From: Symsagittifera roscoffensis
Lineage: Eukaryota > Xenacoelomorpha > Acoela > Convolutidae
Length of the DNA: 64,000 nucleotides
Direction of reading: 5' to 3'
Assembly (NCBI RefSeq): GCF_963678635.1
Contig: NC_087068.1
Coordinates: 24,430,697 to 24,494,696, forward strand
A model generated the notes under the pieces. The model saw nothing but the letters and a program-made list of their open reading frames with translations, had not been told where the DNA came from and made no database searches. Shown here piece by piece: positions 46,930-55,856 of this stretch. The translations under genes and the position numbers were made by a program. Every line of letters starts with the position of its first letter. Position 1 is the stretch's first letter.

Positions 46930-47350
46930 AGTGGGAGATTTAGCTTGTAGCAAAATTAAATAAAAATACATGGCACCTACATAATTGGGAGATATAAAAA
47001 GTCCCAAAAAACATTCGATTGTTTATACTTACTTTGAGTTGTTGAAAATTTTTGAAAAAAAACTTCAAGTAATTTTACAAAGTATAGAGCGATTGCTTTC
47101 AACAAAATAGAAAATCAGAATGAATTGAGTTTCATTTAATCTTACTTAGAGAAAATCAACCAATCGCAATTGAGTAAACTTTTAGTAACACTGTTCGTTG
47201 GAAATCAACCAATCAGAATCCAGCATTTCTCAAAAGTGGTTTGTTTATTATTGTTTTAAAAAAAAACCCTAATCATTATTTGAAAAATGTTGTCTATCAA
47301 AAAACATGAAATGGTTGTTGAATCTTACTTTTTCTTATAATTTTTTGGAC
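46930..47350. promoter_or_regulatory. Divergent upstream region of reverse polB and gene X
   Basis: Inverted and diverged counterpart of 8535-9019. It contains CCAATCGCAATTGAG, CCAATCAGAATCCAGC, AAAGTATAGAGCGATTGC and a minus-strand donor GTAAGTATAAAC near 47030, followed on the minus strand by GGTGCCATG and the unit 1 start. The conserved CCAAT boxes and the CTATACTTTG block suggest a bidirectional promoter. Confidence 0.55.
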
Positions 47351-47354
47351 AATT

Positions 47355-47755
47355 TTATTGTACAAAATAGAGTTATCCGACTAAATGAATGTCTCTTCGG
47401 AGAAACTTACTCAATCAAAGAGTTCACTTTTGATCCACATATTGCGTATCAAAGCGTTAGACTTACGGTTGAATTACATCTCACAAAAAAAGAAATGTTA
47501 TCTATTTTAGAAAATTTGTAGTTAGTAAAAAGTCGTACAATAATATATCAAAATTTCTTTTTAATTCATACCCGACACCCCAACTTGTAAAAACTCCCCA
47601 ACAAATTTCGTTTTTCCTTAATTTCTTTGAGGATTTGCAAAGTTCGAAACCTGCTTGATCGGTTTGGTATCAGATTTGCAGAGGTTTGCTTTGAAAAATT
47701 CATCAACTTTGAGTTATTCTCTCAAATATACATCAAAACCAAAGAACTTGTTTAT
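47355..47755 (+). pseudogene. Gene X copy 9 (plus strand)
   Basis: Most divergent copy of gene X. VQNRVIRLNECLFGETYSIKE and EFTFDPHIAYQSVRLTVELH are in frame, with no stop after DPHIAY, showing that the stop in the other copies is secondary. It later has stops (after SILENL) and a frame change, then CFEKFINFELFSQI. Function unknown; divergent partner of polB. Confidence 0.5.
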
Positions 47756-47829
47756 CTACTCAAAAATCAGCAGTTTTTAATTGATTACATACAAAAAAGT
47801 CAACTAACTTGATTAAAAAAATTGCAGAG

Positions 47830-47997
47830 ATGTTTATTATTTTAACTTTCTTCATTTTGTTACTTACATCGGCAATATTTCTGATTTTTACATCAAAAAA
47901 TTTTTTGTCTTTTTTTTGCGATTGCTTTTGTGTAAATTTTTACTTATTTGGAAGAATTAAGCCCTTAAAAGTTCCTCTAATTGGATTGGGCAAATAG
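47830..47997 (+). CDS. Small hydrophobic ORF, possible membrane protein
   Basis: 56-codon open stretch starting at ATG 47830 (MFIILTFFILLLTSAIFLIF), with one strongly hydrophobic segment at residues 1-20 and a Cys/Phe-rich second half. It corresponds in position to the sequence following gene X elsewhere, where no clear homologue is preserved. May be a chance frame in AT-rich DNA. Confidence 0.25.
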   Translation: MFIILTFFILLLTSAIFLIFTSKNFLSFFCDCFCVNFYLFGRIKPLKVPLIGLGK

Positions 47998-48018
47998 AAC
48001 AAAAATGAACAGTTTTTT

Positions 48019-48131
48019 GATTGGAAACGACAATGTGTAAAAAGTACCTAAAATGGAACTTTGTTTTCGATTGGATACGACTTTTATATGAGAATTCCAT
48101 AAAAAGAAGCTGAAATATGATAGGCCACGAA
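48019..48131 (+). promoter_or_regulatory. CCAAT-type iterons, inverted copy
   Basis: GATTGGAAACGAC at 48019, GATTGGATACGAC at 48069 and a weaker GATAGGCCACGAA at 48119: the reverse complement of the iterons at 7731-7880, again 50 bp apart. They lie upstream of the plus-strand copy of the small acidic gene. Confidence 0.45.
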
Positions 48132-48356
48132 GACAATCTAAATAAGGAAAATCAATTCTGATTTGTTGAGCCCACACATTCGAGTTGAAGATACCCCTAA
48201 TTCTTAACCAAAAATCATTTTATTTTCATCTAAACTACCGTCAACTACCTCCTCTCTCAGCTCTCCATACCTTAATTTCAACTTATTTTCCTTCAGCTAC
48301 CCCCTACCAGCTCTAAATTATTCTTTTTTTATCTGTTTTACTCAACTTATTGCTCA

Positions 48357-48810
48357 AAATGATCTTCTCAGTGCAAAATAGCAACCTGATGTACTCTGTA
48401 GAATTTTAGCTTGATCTAGTACGAATTCAAGTGCGAGAGACAGTCTCTGGAGTTTTTCTGGCACGAATGGGCATCCCAATCTAAGTCTGGCACATGGTGG
48501 AGGTGATGCAAAGGGATTTCAACGAACATCATATGACGCAAGTACCCATGACAGAGAGCCAACTTGGAGAAATGCAAATGATGGAGAAAATGTCTGAGCA
48601 CGGGAATGAACTATGTCTGAGTTGGGAATGAACTACCCCGACAATTCTGAGTCTAGATATGTGGCTCAACCAAACGAAGACTTCCCCTTTCCTTGGGAGT
48701 AGGAGATGGGATCAGCCGAAAACCCCATTACAACAGATGAAGATGAGGGTTTCTCAGAAACAATGACGCGTCAAAACACCCCTCGACAATATCCACCGGC
48801 GATGGAAACT
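48357..48810 (+). pseudogene. Small acidic Met-rich gene, broken copy
   Basis: Inverted duplicate of 7088-7539. MVEVMQRDFNEHHMTQVPM starts at 48494, with a stop after CLSWE, then MNYPDNSES and the C-terminal MTRQNTPRQYPPAM in the following part. An insertion of about 28 bp (TGTCTGAGCACGGGAATGAA region) and other changes break the frame. Confidence 0.5.
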
Positions 48811-49059
48811 CGTTCAGCCCTGCGTTTTATAAAGAACCTCCAGAACTCTTCTGATGCTCAACAACTCTTTGAATAAGTTTTTTTTGTAAACAATTATTGT
48901 TTGATATTAACTTCGTTCTTTGTAATTAATTAGTTTCTTCAATTTCTTTTTGATTTTGAGAATAGATGAGATGTTCAGAGTAAATCATTGAAAACTCGCA
49001 CACATGTTGAAAAATTTGAATAATTTATGCACACATATTAGGAAACACTAGAAAGTTTG

Positions 49060-49545
49060 TGCACCAGTAAAAAAGGTCTGATGGTTTTTTTTCTGCATCT
49101 TGCAGAAAAAAAAATATTTTTTGCAATTTATCAAAAAAAAGGAATATTTTTCGCATCTTTTCAAAAAAAGAAACATTTTTCGCATTTTGTCGAAAAAGTG
49201 AACCATTTTTCGCATCTTGTCAAAAAAATTGAAACACTTTTCACATCTTGTCAAAAAAATGAAAAATTTTTCGCTTTTTGTCAAAAAAATTGACACAATT
49301 TTTGCATCTTGTCAAAAAAAATGAAACACTTTTCGCATCTTGTCAAAAAAATTGAAACCTTTTTCACATCTTCTCAAACAAATTGAAACACTTTTTGCAA
49401 ACTGTTCAAAAAATTGAAACGTTTTTTGCAACTTCTTGAAAATCAAAAGACGTATTACATCTTTCTTACCTGATTGAAAAACTTTTTGCAAAGTTCTTAG
49501 TAGCGGTAAATTTTTTTCTTTTTTTAAAGTTTTTGATAATTTCGT
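49060..49545. repeat. ~31-bp minisatellite (copy 2, inverted)
   Basis: About 15 degenerate units of the form GCATCTTGTCAAAAAAATTG followed by AAACACTTTTC. Reverse complement of the array at 6546-6850 but longer. Apparent proteins on both strands (FFDKMRK-type repeats) reflect the period, not genes. Confidence 0.8.
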
Positions 49546-49719
49546 AAACATATGAGAGAAAAAAGATGGATTATTAAAAAAAATTTATTGAAAAATTGAC
49601 ATGATCACTATTTACAAATCTTTAACCATCAATAAAACAGTCAATTATTTTAAAAAATCATGTTCATATTTTGAGTTTTGTACTTTACGAATTTTTTCTA
49701 GAAAAGCTGAACCAATAGT

Positions 49720-50181
49720 TTGTGTGGAAGCTAGTTTCTGGTAAGATCATAAATGGTGACGTTTAAATTTTTGCGTAACAGTCTTTTCTTTGCAACACTT
49801 GGCAATTTTTCTGCTCCTTTTTATTTCAAAATGTGATGAACAGCGCGGTCAAATTGTTTGAAAACTTCGCCACTTGATGAAATATCATTCGAATAAAATC
49901 TGTTTTTGTACAGTGTAAAGACAATTGATAATTTGGTATGTGAAATGAAAATTATCCAATCAATCATTTAAAAATTTGATCGAAAGACCAACCACTCAAA
50001 AGTAAGTGGAAGTTACAGTTTTCCAAAGAACAGTAGAATTGTCGGTAGAGACACAAAAATTATTGGGTACTTTATATTTTTCGTAAAAATCACTAGAAAT
50101 GGAAATAATTAGCGATTTCTTATTATAATCTGAATAAAAGCTGGGAAGAGCTTGACACATAGCTGCAGCCATCTGGAACAA
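49720..50181 (-). pseudogene. Unrecognised minus-strand gene, degraded
   Basis: After an acceptor-like TTGTTCCAG the minus strand reads MAAAMCQALPSFYSDYNKKS (ATG at 50169) for about 58 codons to TSTYF and a stop. A second piece, RFYSNDISSSGEVFKQFDRA, follows downstream near 49890-49830, with one TAA before KGAEKLPSVAKKRLLRKN. A polyadenylation-like AATAAA lies near 49585. The composition looks coding, but I recognise no family. It is the only non-polB gene in the 49-58 kb block on the minus strand. Confidence 0.35.
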
Positions 50182-50462
50182 TGATTTTTGCTGAGAATTG
50201 TAGGTTTAGATAGGAAAACTAACCCCTACACAATTCCAAATCTAGAAACTTCTCTCAAAAATTCCAATTATAATTATATTTCCTTTTATGATTAATTGAA
50301 TGACTCATAATGTTTACTTCCATTTTCATTTAATCTCAAAATCATTTCTCTCATTTCTCTTCATCTGATCAGTCTAATCTCCTATTGAAAAATTTCCTCA
50401 ACCAAAAGACACTAGTCCCAATTATATTAAATTCTCAAAAAATCAAAAATTTATTTCGAACC
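50182..50462. other. AT-rich intergenic region
   Basis: No ORF, repeat or recognisable signal beyond A/T tracts. It separates a minus-strand gene from the plus-strand gene block and could hold divergent promoters. Confidence 0.3.
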
Positions 50463-50744
50463 ATGCTTTCAATTATTCAAGAAAAACGAGTTTAGACAAC
50501 TCGAAAAGGACAGCAAGTCTATCTTGGTGACAAAGAAGGAGAAGCAATCTCGGCAATCAGAAACACTGTTATTCACGATGCTGAAAACCTTGGACTCGTT
50601 CCTATATTGGAACTCACTTCTGACAAGGAGTCAACTTTGGATCAGGAGCTTGCCAACTGCAACAAAGTGTATGACATAGCAACTTGCAATAGAAGACAAA
50701 GTTGTGTCATGATCAAGAAGTGCAATGTTAACAAAACTACCTAA
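50463..50744 (+). pseudogene. Unrecognised small gene with early stop
   Basis: A 94-codon frame from ATG (MLSIIQEKRV) interrupted only by TAG at codon 11. The rest is open and coding-like (GEAISAIRNTVIHDAENLGL ... NKTT). Hydrophilic, Cys-containing near its C-terminus (CNKVYDIATCNRRQSC). No family recognised. Position fits one of the small lineage-specific Polinton genes. Confidence 0.35.
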
Positions 50745-51107
50745 ATTCAGATTCGACTCTCCACTGCAAAAGAGAGTGAAGCATTGAAACAAGTTGCCTG
50801 TATGTCAACTATACTTTACACGAATTCAAATTTTGGGAGACTTTTAGTTTGTTGAGAACTGTAATGTACAACAAATTGTGTTATTTATGTTTTTGTGTTG
50901 TAATTTAAATATTTATCCTCAAAAACTATTTTCGTTTAGTATTCGCGTTGAGCAGTATGAGTTGAAAAATATTGGTTTTTCAAGAAATTTAATCGTAGAA
51001 CTTCACAATAATTTAGGACTTTTCCATATTGTTCTAGACAAAAAACCCTAAAAAATTTCACTAACAATTATAAAATAAAAAATTTACCAAACTTGCAGAC
51101 TTTGAAC
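50745..51107. other. AT-rich intergenic region
   Basis: No gene seen. It contains an acceptor-like CTTGCAG near 51096 that could precede the next small ORF. Confidence 0.3.
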
Positions 51108-51108
51108 G

Positions 51109-51303
51109 TTGACTCACAAATATCTCATTTTGAGTGGACTCTGCATAATGATAGAAGAAAAATTCACAAAGGATACAATCCGATACCAAAAAATAGAACT
51201 TATAGAATTTCGTAGAAATGGAAATCAATGGAAAAACAATCAATCTTTACAACTACAAAGAGAAGAATATGATAAGTTGCTCGATATACTTCTTCATTAC
51301 TAG
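51109..51303 (+). CDS. Small ORF, unknown
   Basis: Open from an acceptor-like site; the first ATG at 51148 gives MIEEKFTKDTIRYQKIELIE and ends EEYDKLLDILLHY (51 residues). Alternating hydrophobic and charged residues followed by a helix-like end are loosely reminiscent of small single-stranded-DNA-binding/PC4-like folds, but this is a weak impression. Confidence 0.3.
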   Translation: MTHKYLILSGLCIMIEEKFTKDTIRYQKIELIEFRRNGNQWKNNQSLQLQREEYDKLLDILLHY

Positions 51304-51376
51304 GTGATGTAGAGACATACAAAAAAACAATGCATCATTATTGACGATTGCACTGTAGAAAACTTACGTACAGAAA

Positions 51377-51655
51377 TTGAACGAAACTCTAAGAATTTTT
51401 GAGATCACAAAGCAAGATTTTTCGTCAAATACGAAAAAAAAACTTATTTCTTTGTACCTGTATTGTTTTGGACCCGGACATAAATTTGAAAGAAATGGAC
51501 TAAAAATTTCCTTTTGGAGGTCTAATTGGTTACGGAAATTCCTGTATGGATTGATTTTTGCAAATTTTAAAACCTTTAGACTTCTTGACTCTGCTGGATC
51601 TATGAAATCTACTACGAAAAAAGGACCTGGGTATTGTTATGCTGCACCTAGTTAA
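51377..51655 (+). CDS. Small ORF, unknown
   Basis: 92 codons without an ATG at the start (first codon TTG), so probably an exon or the remainder of a broken gene. Contains LYLYCFGPGHKFERNG and ends PGYCYAAPS. No domain recognised. Confidence 0.25.
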   Translation: MNETLRIFEITKQDFSSNTKKKLISLYLYCFGPGHKFERNGLKISFWRSNWLRKFLYGLIFANFKTFRLLDSAGSMKSTTKKGPGYCYAAPS

Positions 51656-51841
51656 TTTCCCCAGTTCATGCTTTCTTAGTTAGGTGACTGCAATTATTTT
51701 CTGTTTGTATGTTAAAGTATTTGCTTCATCAGTAAATGCATTGTTTGACTGTTAATCATTTAAACCAAAACAAAAATCCAGAGAAAACAGTTAACAGAAT
51801 GAGTCTGGTTGTTTTGAATTCAATGTACTGAGAACAATGTA

Positions 51842-52102
51842 GTGAAAGAGTTAGGATTTTATAAGGATGGACAAACTGTAGTATATTCCTTTCTTCCTCC
51901 CAAAAATTTCAAACCATCATCCCAATTTTTTTGGTGTACAAAGCATCTTCTTAGAACCAATTGGAGCAGTGGTTACGAAAAAAATGCTGAGCTTGAAAAA
52001 ATATTGAAAAATCTAGAAAGCACAGAAAAGGAATTTTTTGCAAAAGATAATGAAAAATGTAAGATTCTGTCAGAATTTTTGAAAACAAATTCTAAATCAT
52101 AA
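51842..52102 (+). CDS. Small ORF upstream of ATPase, unknown
   Basis: 86 codons lacking an ATG, with coding-like composition: KELGFYKDGQTVVYSFLPPK, FFWCTKHLLRTNWSSGYE and a charged C-terminal helix (ILKNLESTEKEFFAKDNEK). Probably an exon or a 5'-truncated gene of the Polinton block. Not recognised. Confidence 0.35.
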   Translation: MKELGFYKDGQTVVYSFLPPKNFKPSSQFFWCTKHLLRTNWSSGYEKNAELEKILKNLESTEKEFFAKDNEKCKILSEFLKTNSKS

Positions 52103-52173
52103 TAATCTTAATGTACTACTGTTTTCAAACTTTATTTAATTTTCCTTGTCAACTTTTCCTTTCTAGAATTAAG

Positions 52174-53290
52174 ATGGTCGATCAATGTGGCAAGCCCGTA
52201 AATTTAGGAAATTTTGTTTTTGATGAAGAAAATCAAGAACGAAAATCATGGAAATTGTTTCAAGGTACATGTAATAGATCTCTTTTAGTTTTTTTTGTTC
52301 TAGTTTTGATGCTAGTATGTGCAATCGTTCCAAATTTGTTATCCACAACATGTGAGAAAAACAACAGTTTGGGTAGTTATCTTATCGAGTGCAGTCGGTT
52401 ATATTCTACCTTCTCCAAAGCTATAAAAAACATATTATCTACCAAACAACGAACACTCATTTCCCTAGTTGGACCAAGTGGATCTGGAAAAACTCATCTT
52501 TATTTTTGATTGGTTGAAAATTGGCATTTTTCAACCCACATTCGACAATAATTTTGACTTGATTGAAAATCGTTCTAACAACGGAACTAATTATCTGCTT
52601 ATATTTGATGGTTCCTGTGAAAATTTTTCAAATTCCAAACAATTTAAAAAACTTGCCACGGCTGGGAGACACAGGGGACTGAATACAATATACATCAAAC
52701 ACAATTTATTTCATCAAAGCAAATTTGGAAGAGATGTAGAGTTACAAAGTACACTCATAGTCTTGTTCAAGTCGCCGAGGGATGTTTAAAATCAATACAT
52801 TTATTCAACAACTAGGTCTAGGATCTCAATTGAAAGAGTGGTATCAAGATGCAACATCCGTTCCTTATGGTCATTTACTTATTGATTTAACCCCAAAAAC
52901 AGTTGATTCATTAGGTATTGCACTAATAGTGGCTCAGTTCCAACAAAATTTTACTTACCAGCTGGAATAGAGACAAAGCTTTTGGACGATGAGTATACAA
53001 TACGTCTCTATTCTCCCAATATTTCAAAAATTTTCACTAAGGCTTCGAAAACACTTCATTCTTAATTGTCCAAAAGATTTCATTCAGTTTCTGAGCGAGT
53101 GTTTAGTAAACCTATTAAGAGGAGAGCTTCAAAATCTCCGGAAAGAAGACATAATAAAATATCGAAAAAAATTTCTGAACTAACACCAAAAAGAACTCCT
53201 CTACACAAAAGAAGAATTATCTTAAGTTCAACTAAAGGGTTACAATTGATATCTATTATCACCCCTTTTGTCATTAACCGATTGACATAG
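52174..53290 (+). pseudogene. Polinton packaging ATPase (FtsK/HerA-type), broken
   Basis: Genome-packaging ATPase of the Polinton/A32-like family. After ATG 52174 there is a hydrophobic segment (LLVFFVLVLMLVCAIVP), then Walker A GPSGSGKTHL (52471-52500). One extra base then shifts the frame to FDWLKIGIFQPTFD. A deletion relative to the family removes roughly 35-45 residues before NFDLIE. Walker B reads YLLIFDGSCE, with Gly where an Asp is usual. ATAGRHRGLNTIYIKHN and QLGLGSQLKEWYQDA follow. Further frameshifts lie near 52785 and 52925, and a stop at 53063 precedes a basic tail (PIKRRASKSPERRH). Non-functional. Confidence 0.85.
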
Positions 53291-53291
53291 T

Positions 53292-53702
53292 ATGGAACAG
53301 TTTGTTTCAAATCCGTACTCAGTTTATCAATCACAAAGTACACTTCCAAGAAAACAAAAATTGGAACAAAAGCAAGAAAAAGAGGAGATTGTACAAAAAA
53401 GTTTTGATTCTGTTTACAGTGCTGTAAATGTGAGGTTGAAAACGAGCAAGAATAAGCACCTTATTGATTTAATTTTGATTTCTCCTAGAACTGAATTCAG
53501 CCATTCAGACAAAAATATATTAGATAATCGAGATACAAAAGAGTCTATTGTAGATTTTGTGTGTGCACCAAAGCGGAAGAACACCAATTTTCCATATATT
53601 TATTTTTCTATTTTGGGAGCAGCTCAACTTCCTCCTAAACTTGTTATTATCAAGAATGCCAAAACAAAAGACAGAGGAACTTGGGTCCCTTTCAAAATCT
53701 GA
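53292..53702 (+). CDS. Hypothetical Polinton protein between ATPase and integrase
   Basis: 136-residue open frame with its own ATG one base after the ATPase stop. The N-terminus is Gln/Lys-rich (RKQKLEQKQEKEEIVQK), with a middle ILDNRDTKESIVDFVCAPKR. The C-terminus overlaps the integrase start by 47 nt in another frame, so its last residues (KTKDRGTWVPFKI) may be read from the integrase gene after a frameshift. No fold recognised. Confidence 0.45.
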   Translation: MEQFVSNPYSVYQSQSTLPRKQKLEQKQEKEEIVQKSFDSVYSAVNVRLKTSKNKHLIDLILISPRTEFSHSDKNILDNRDTKESIVDFVCAPKRKNTNFPYIYFSILGAAQLPPKLVIIKNAKTKDRGTWVPFKI

Positions 53703-54174
53703 AAAGGTAAGACTAAACAGATTGTACTCTAGGGGCAGATCTGCGTACGGTTCTATTCAAAACTTGAGTAAAGCGGGTGGTTTATCAAAAAAGCAAGCAG
53801 AACCAAGACATCGTATACAAAAATTGGTCCCTCAATCAGGCGTTTCCGAAGGCTTCAAGCTTTTTATAAGTATATCAATGAAGTCTGGTGTATAGACTTG
53901 GCTTTTGTAGACAAGTTAGCTAATCAAAACAATGGAGTCAAGTATTTATTAGTTGCTGTGGAGATTTTTTCGAGATTTGTCAGAACTCAAACAAGGAAAA
54001 AAAGTATGCCAAACACACTTTACAAGCTTTCAGAAAAATGATTTCTCGAAAAAACACTATTGAAAAACTTTGGGTTGATAAAGGAACAGAATATGGGTGA
54101 ACTTTTAAAAAATTTTACAATGAGAAAAACATTGAAGTTTACTCAACAATGAGTGAAACAAAAGCTGCATTTGC

Positions 54175-54213
<39 letters not shown>

Positions 54214-54608
54214 AATTAAGTCTTTAAGACATATAATATATTGTTACATTGAAGACCATGGTGAAAAATTTGTTCCCAAATTGCAGCAATTTGTTTCTAC
54301 ATTGAACTGTCGCAAAAATCGATCAATTGGAAAACCTCCGAGAAATTTGAAAAATAGTGCTTTTTTATCAATTTTGAACAACAAATTGTTCATTTAAAAT
54401 ACTAAACCAAAATTCAAAATTGGTGATAGAATTAGAATTTTAAAAAATGAAATTCCGTATCGAAAACGATACAAACCACAATTTACAGATATAGTTTTTG
54501 AAATTTCGGCAATATTTACAGAAAAAACCTACTACATGCATCAACAAAGATCTCGAAAAAAAATCTGGGAAAATTTATGAGAAAGAGCTGAGAAAGTTTT
54601 CAAATTAG
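53656..54608 (+). pseudogene. Polinton retroviral-like integrase, broken
   Basis: DDE integrase of the Polinton class, of the kind found in C. elegans F54H12.3. It starts MPKQKTEELGSLSKSEKVRL at 53656. After a frameshift near 53800, the catalytic core shows first Asp CIDLAFVDKLANQNNGVKYL, second Asp LWVDKGTEYG followed by a TGA stop, and third acid in KAAFAE. Immediately after that Glu an (AG)16 microsatellite adds an in-frame Glu-Arg run. The C-terminal region has KPKFKIGDRIRI and a final stop at 54606. At least two stops and two frameshifts make it inactive. Confidence 0.88.
54181..54212 (+). repeat. (AG)16 microsatellite inside integrase
   Basis: Uninterrupted AG dinucleotides next to the codon for the catalytic Glu. 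It encodes alternating Glu-Arg and keeps the frame open on both sides. Confidence 0.95.
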
Positions 54609-54651
54609 TGTTAAGTCATTTTTTAAATTGCATTTCTATCGATCAGTTGTC

Positions 54652-55475
54652 ATGGATTCTTTTACTATTGAGTTAGTCTCTAATGCTTCTTTCAATTGTT
54701 ATTCGAACAATAGTCTTAGTTGCTTTACAAATTTTCTACCGAAACAAATACATCTTAAAGGAGAATGGGAGGTTGCTATTTCAGAAATATTGTACCCGTC
54801 ATTGTACCAAAACGGTACTGAGGGAAAGTTTACTTTCATAGATGGGCGAGAAAGTACTGAGGAAAAAAGAAAGATTCAACTAATGCATATTGAACCTGGA
54901 TTGTATCCAACTACTGTTGATATAGTTGTAGCCATGAATGACAGTGTTCGAAAACCTATAGGCGCACAGAAATATGAATATATTGAAATTTATGTTTCAG
55001 TAGATACACAAAAAACTGCCATTATTTACCTGAGGATCAGTCAGTGTTTATAATTCAGAGTGCTGATTTGAGTCACATTTTTGGTTGTGATTTAGAACAA
55101 AATCAGACAGGGGTTATAATGAAAGAAAAAGGTCCACAATATCCTCAGTATTCTTACGACATTAGAAGAATACATTCCTTAATGATTTATAGTGTTATTA
55201 TAGAATGTAATATAGTAGGTGATACAAAAACTCCGATACTTTGTTGTTTTCTTTTCATTTCCAAAGCAAAAAAATGGAGACATAATACCTACAGGACAGT
55301 ACAAAAATTATCAATCCTTTACTAATCTACAATTTCAAAAATTATTAAAAAACTCTTTCCACAGCATAAAAAAAGAATTAAGGGATACTACAGGTGAAAA
55401 AAAACTCTTTTCGTGTCCGTAGGAATTACCCGAGTTGTTCTCTTGGTTCGCAAGATTTCGGATAATCATTTTTGA
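54652..55475 (+). pseudogene. Polinton minor capsid (penton-like) protein, broken
   Basis: Begins MDSFTIELVSNASFNCYSNN; conserved pieces include GEWEVAISEILYPSLYQN, YDIRRIHSLMIYSVIIEYN-type sequence near 55150 and GQYKNYQSFTNLQFQKLL. Sequences of this type lie beside the major capsid gene in Polintons and are considered the single-jelly-roll minor capsid protein; the assignment rests on recognition and position. Frameshifts near 55045 and 55250 and one at 55420 split it into overlapping frames. The final frame stops at 55475. Confidence 0.7.
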
Positions 55476-55492
55476 TTCATACTTCATACGAA

Positions 55493-55856
55493 ATGATTGC
55501 TCAAAGTTCAGCTAATTTTCCTATTTTTCGTGGACATGCAAGACAACGTGAAAGAAGTTTTGGTGCTCTTGCAAAAACTCTTTGGAGAACTGCAATTCCC
55601 TTTATTAAAAAATATATAGTTCCAGCTGCAAAAAGAATCCAATCAAATTTATTTGAGATTGCTGCTCCAGAGTTTGAAGAAGTTGTCAGTGGACAAAAAT
55701 CTCAAAACAATTGCAAAAGATGTTGGAATAAAAACAGTTCGAAAACGGTTGGGAGGTGGAAAAAAGAAATCCAAGCGTAGAACTAGAAGAACCATTTCTC
55801 GAAAAAGTAGTTCGAGAATCAGTCGCTCTCGCAAAGACATTTTTGATTTTAAAAAA
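55493..55856 (+). pseudogene. Basic core-like Polinton protein, frameshifted
   Basis: ATG 55493 gives MIAQSSANFPIFRGHARQRE, then FGALAKTLWRTAIPFIKKYI and VPAAKRIQSNLFEIAAPEF. The second half, after a frameshift near 55700, is KTVRKRLGGGKKKSKRRTRR with a Ser/Arg-rich tail ending near DIFDFKK. The very basic tail suggests a nucleic-acid-binding or capsid-associated role. The family is common in Polintons directly upstream of the major capsid gene; the function is inferred. Confidence 0.65.

Noticed and set aside
49048-49551. Lys/Phe-rich proteins on both strands
   Set aside because: Both strands are open over the same 31-bp minisatellite; the repeating residues come from the DNA period.
51109-51303. 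Firm assignment as a PC4-like transcription coactivator
   Set aside because: Only a loose resemblance over ~50 residues; a profile search would be needed.
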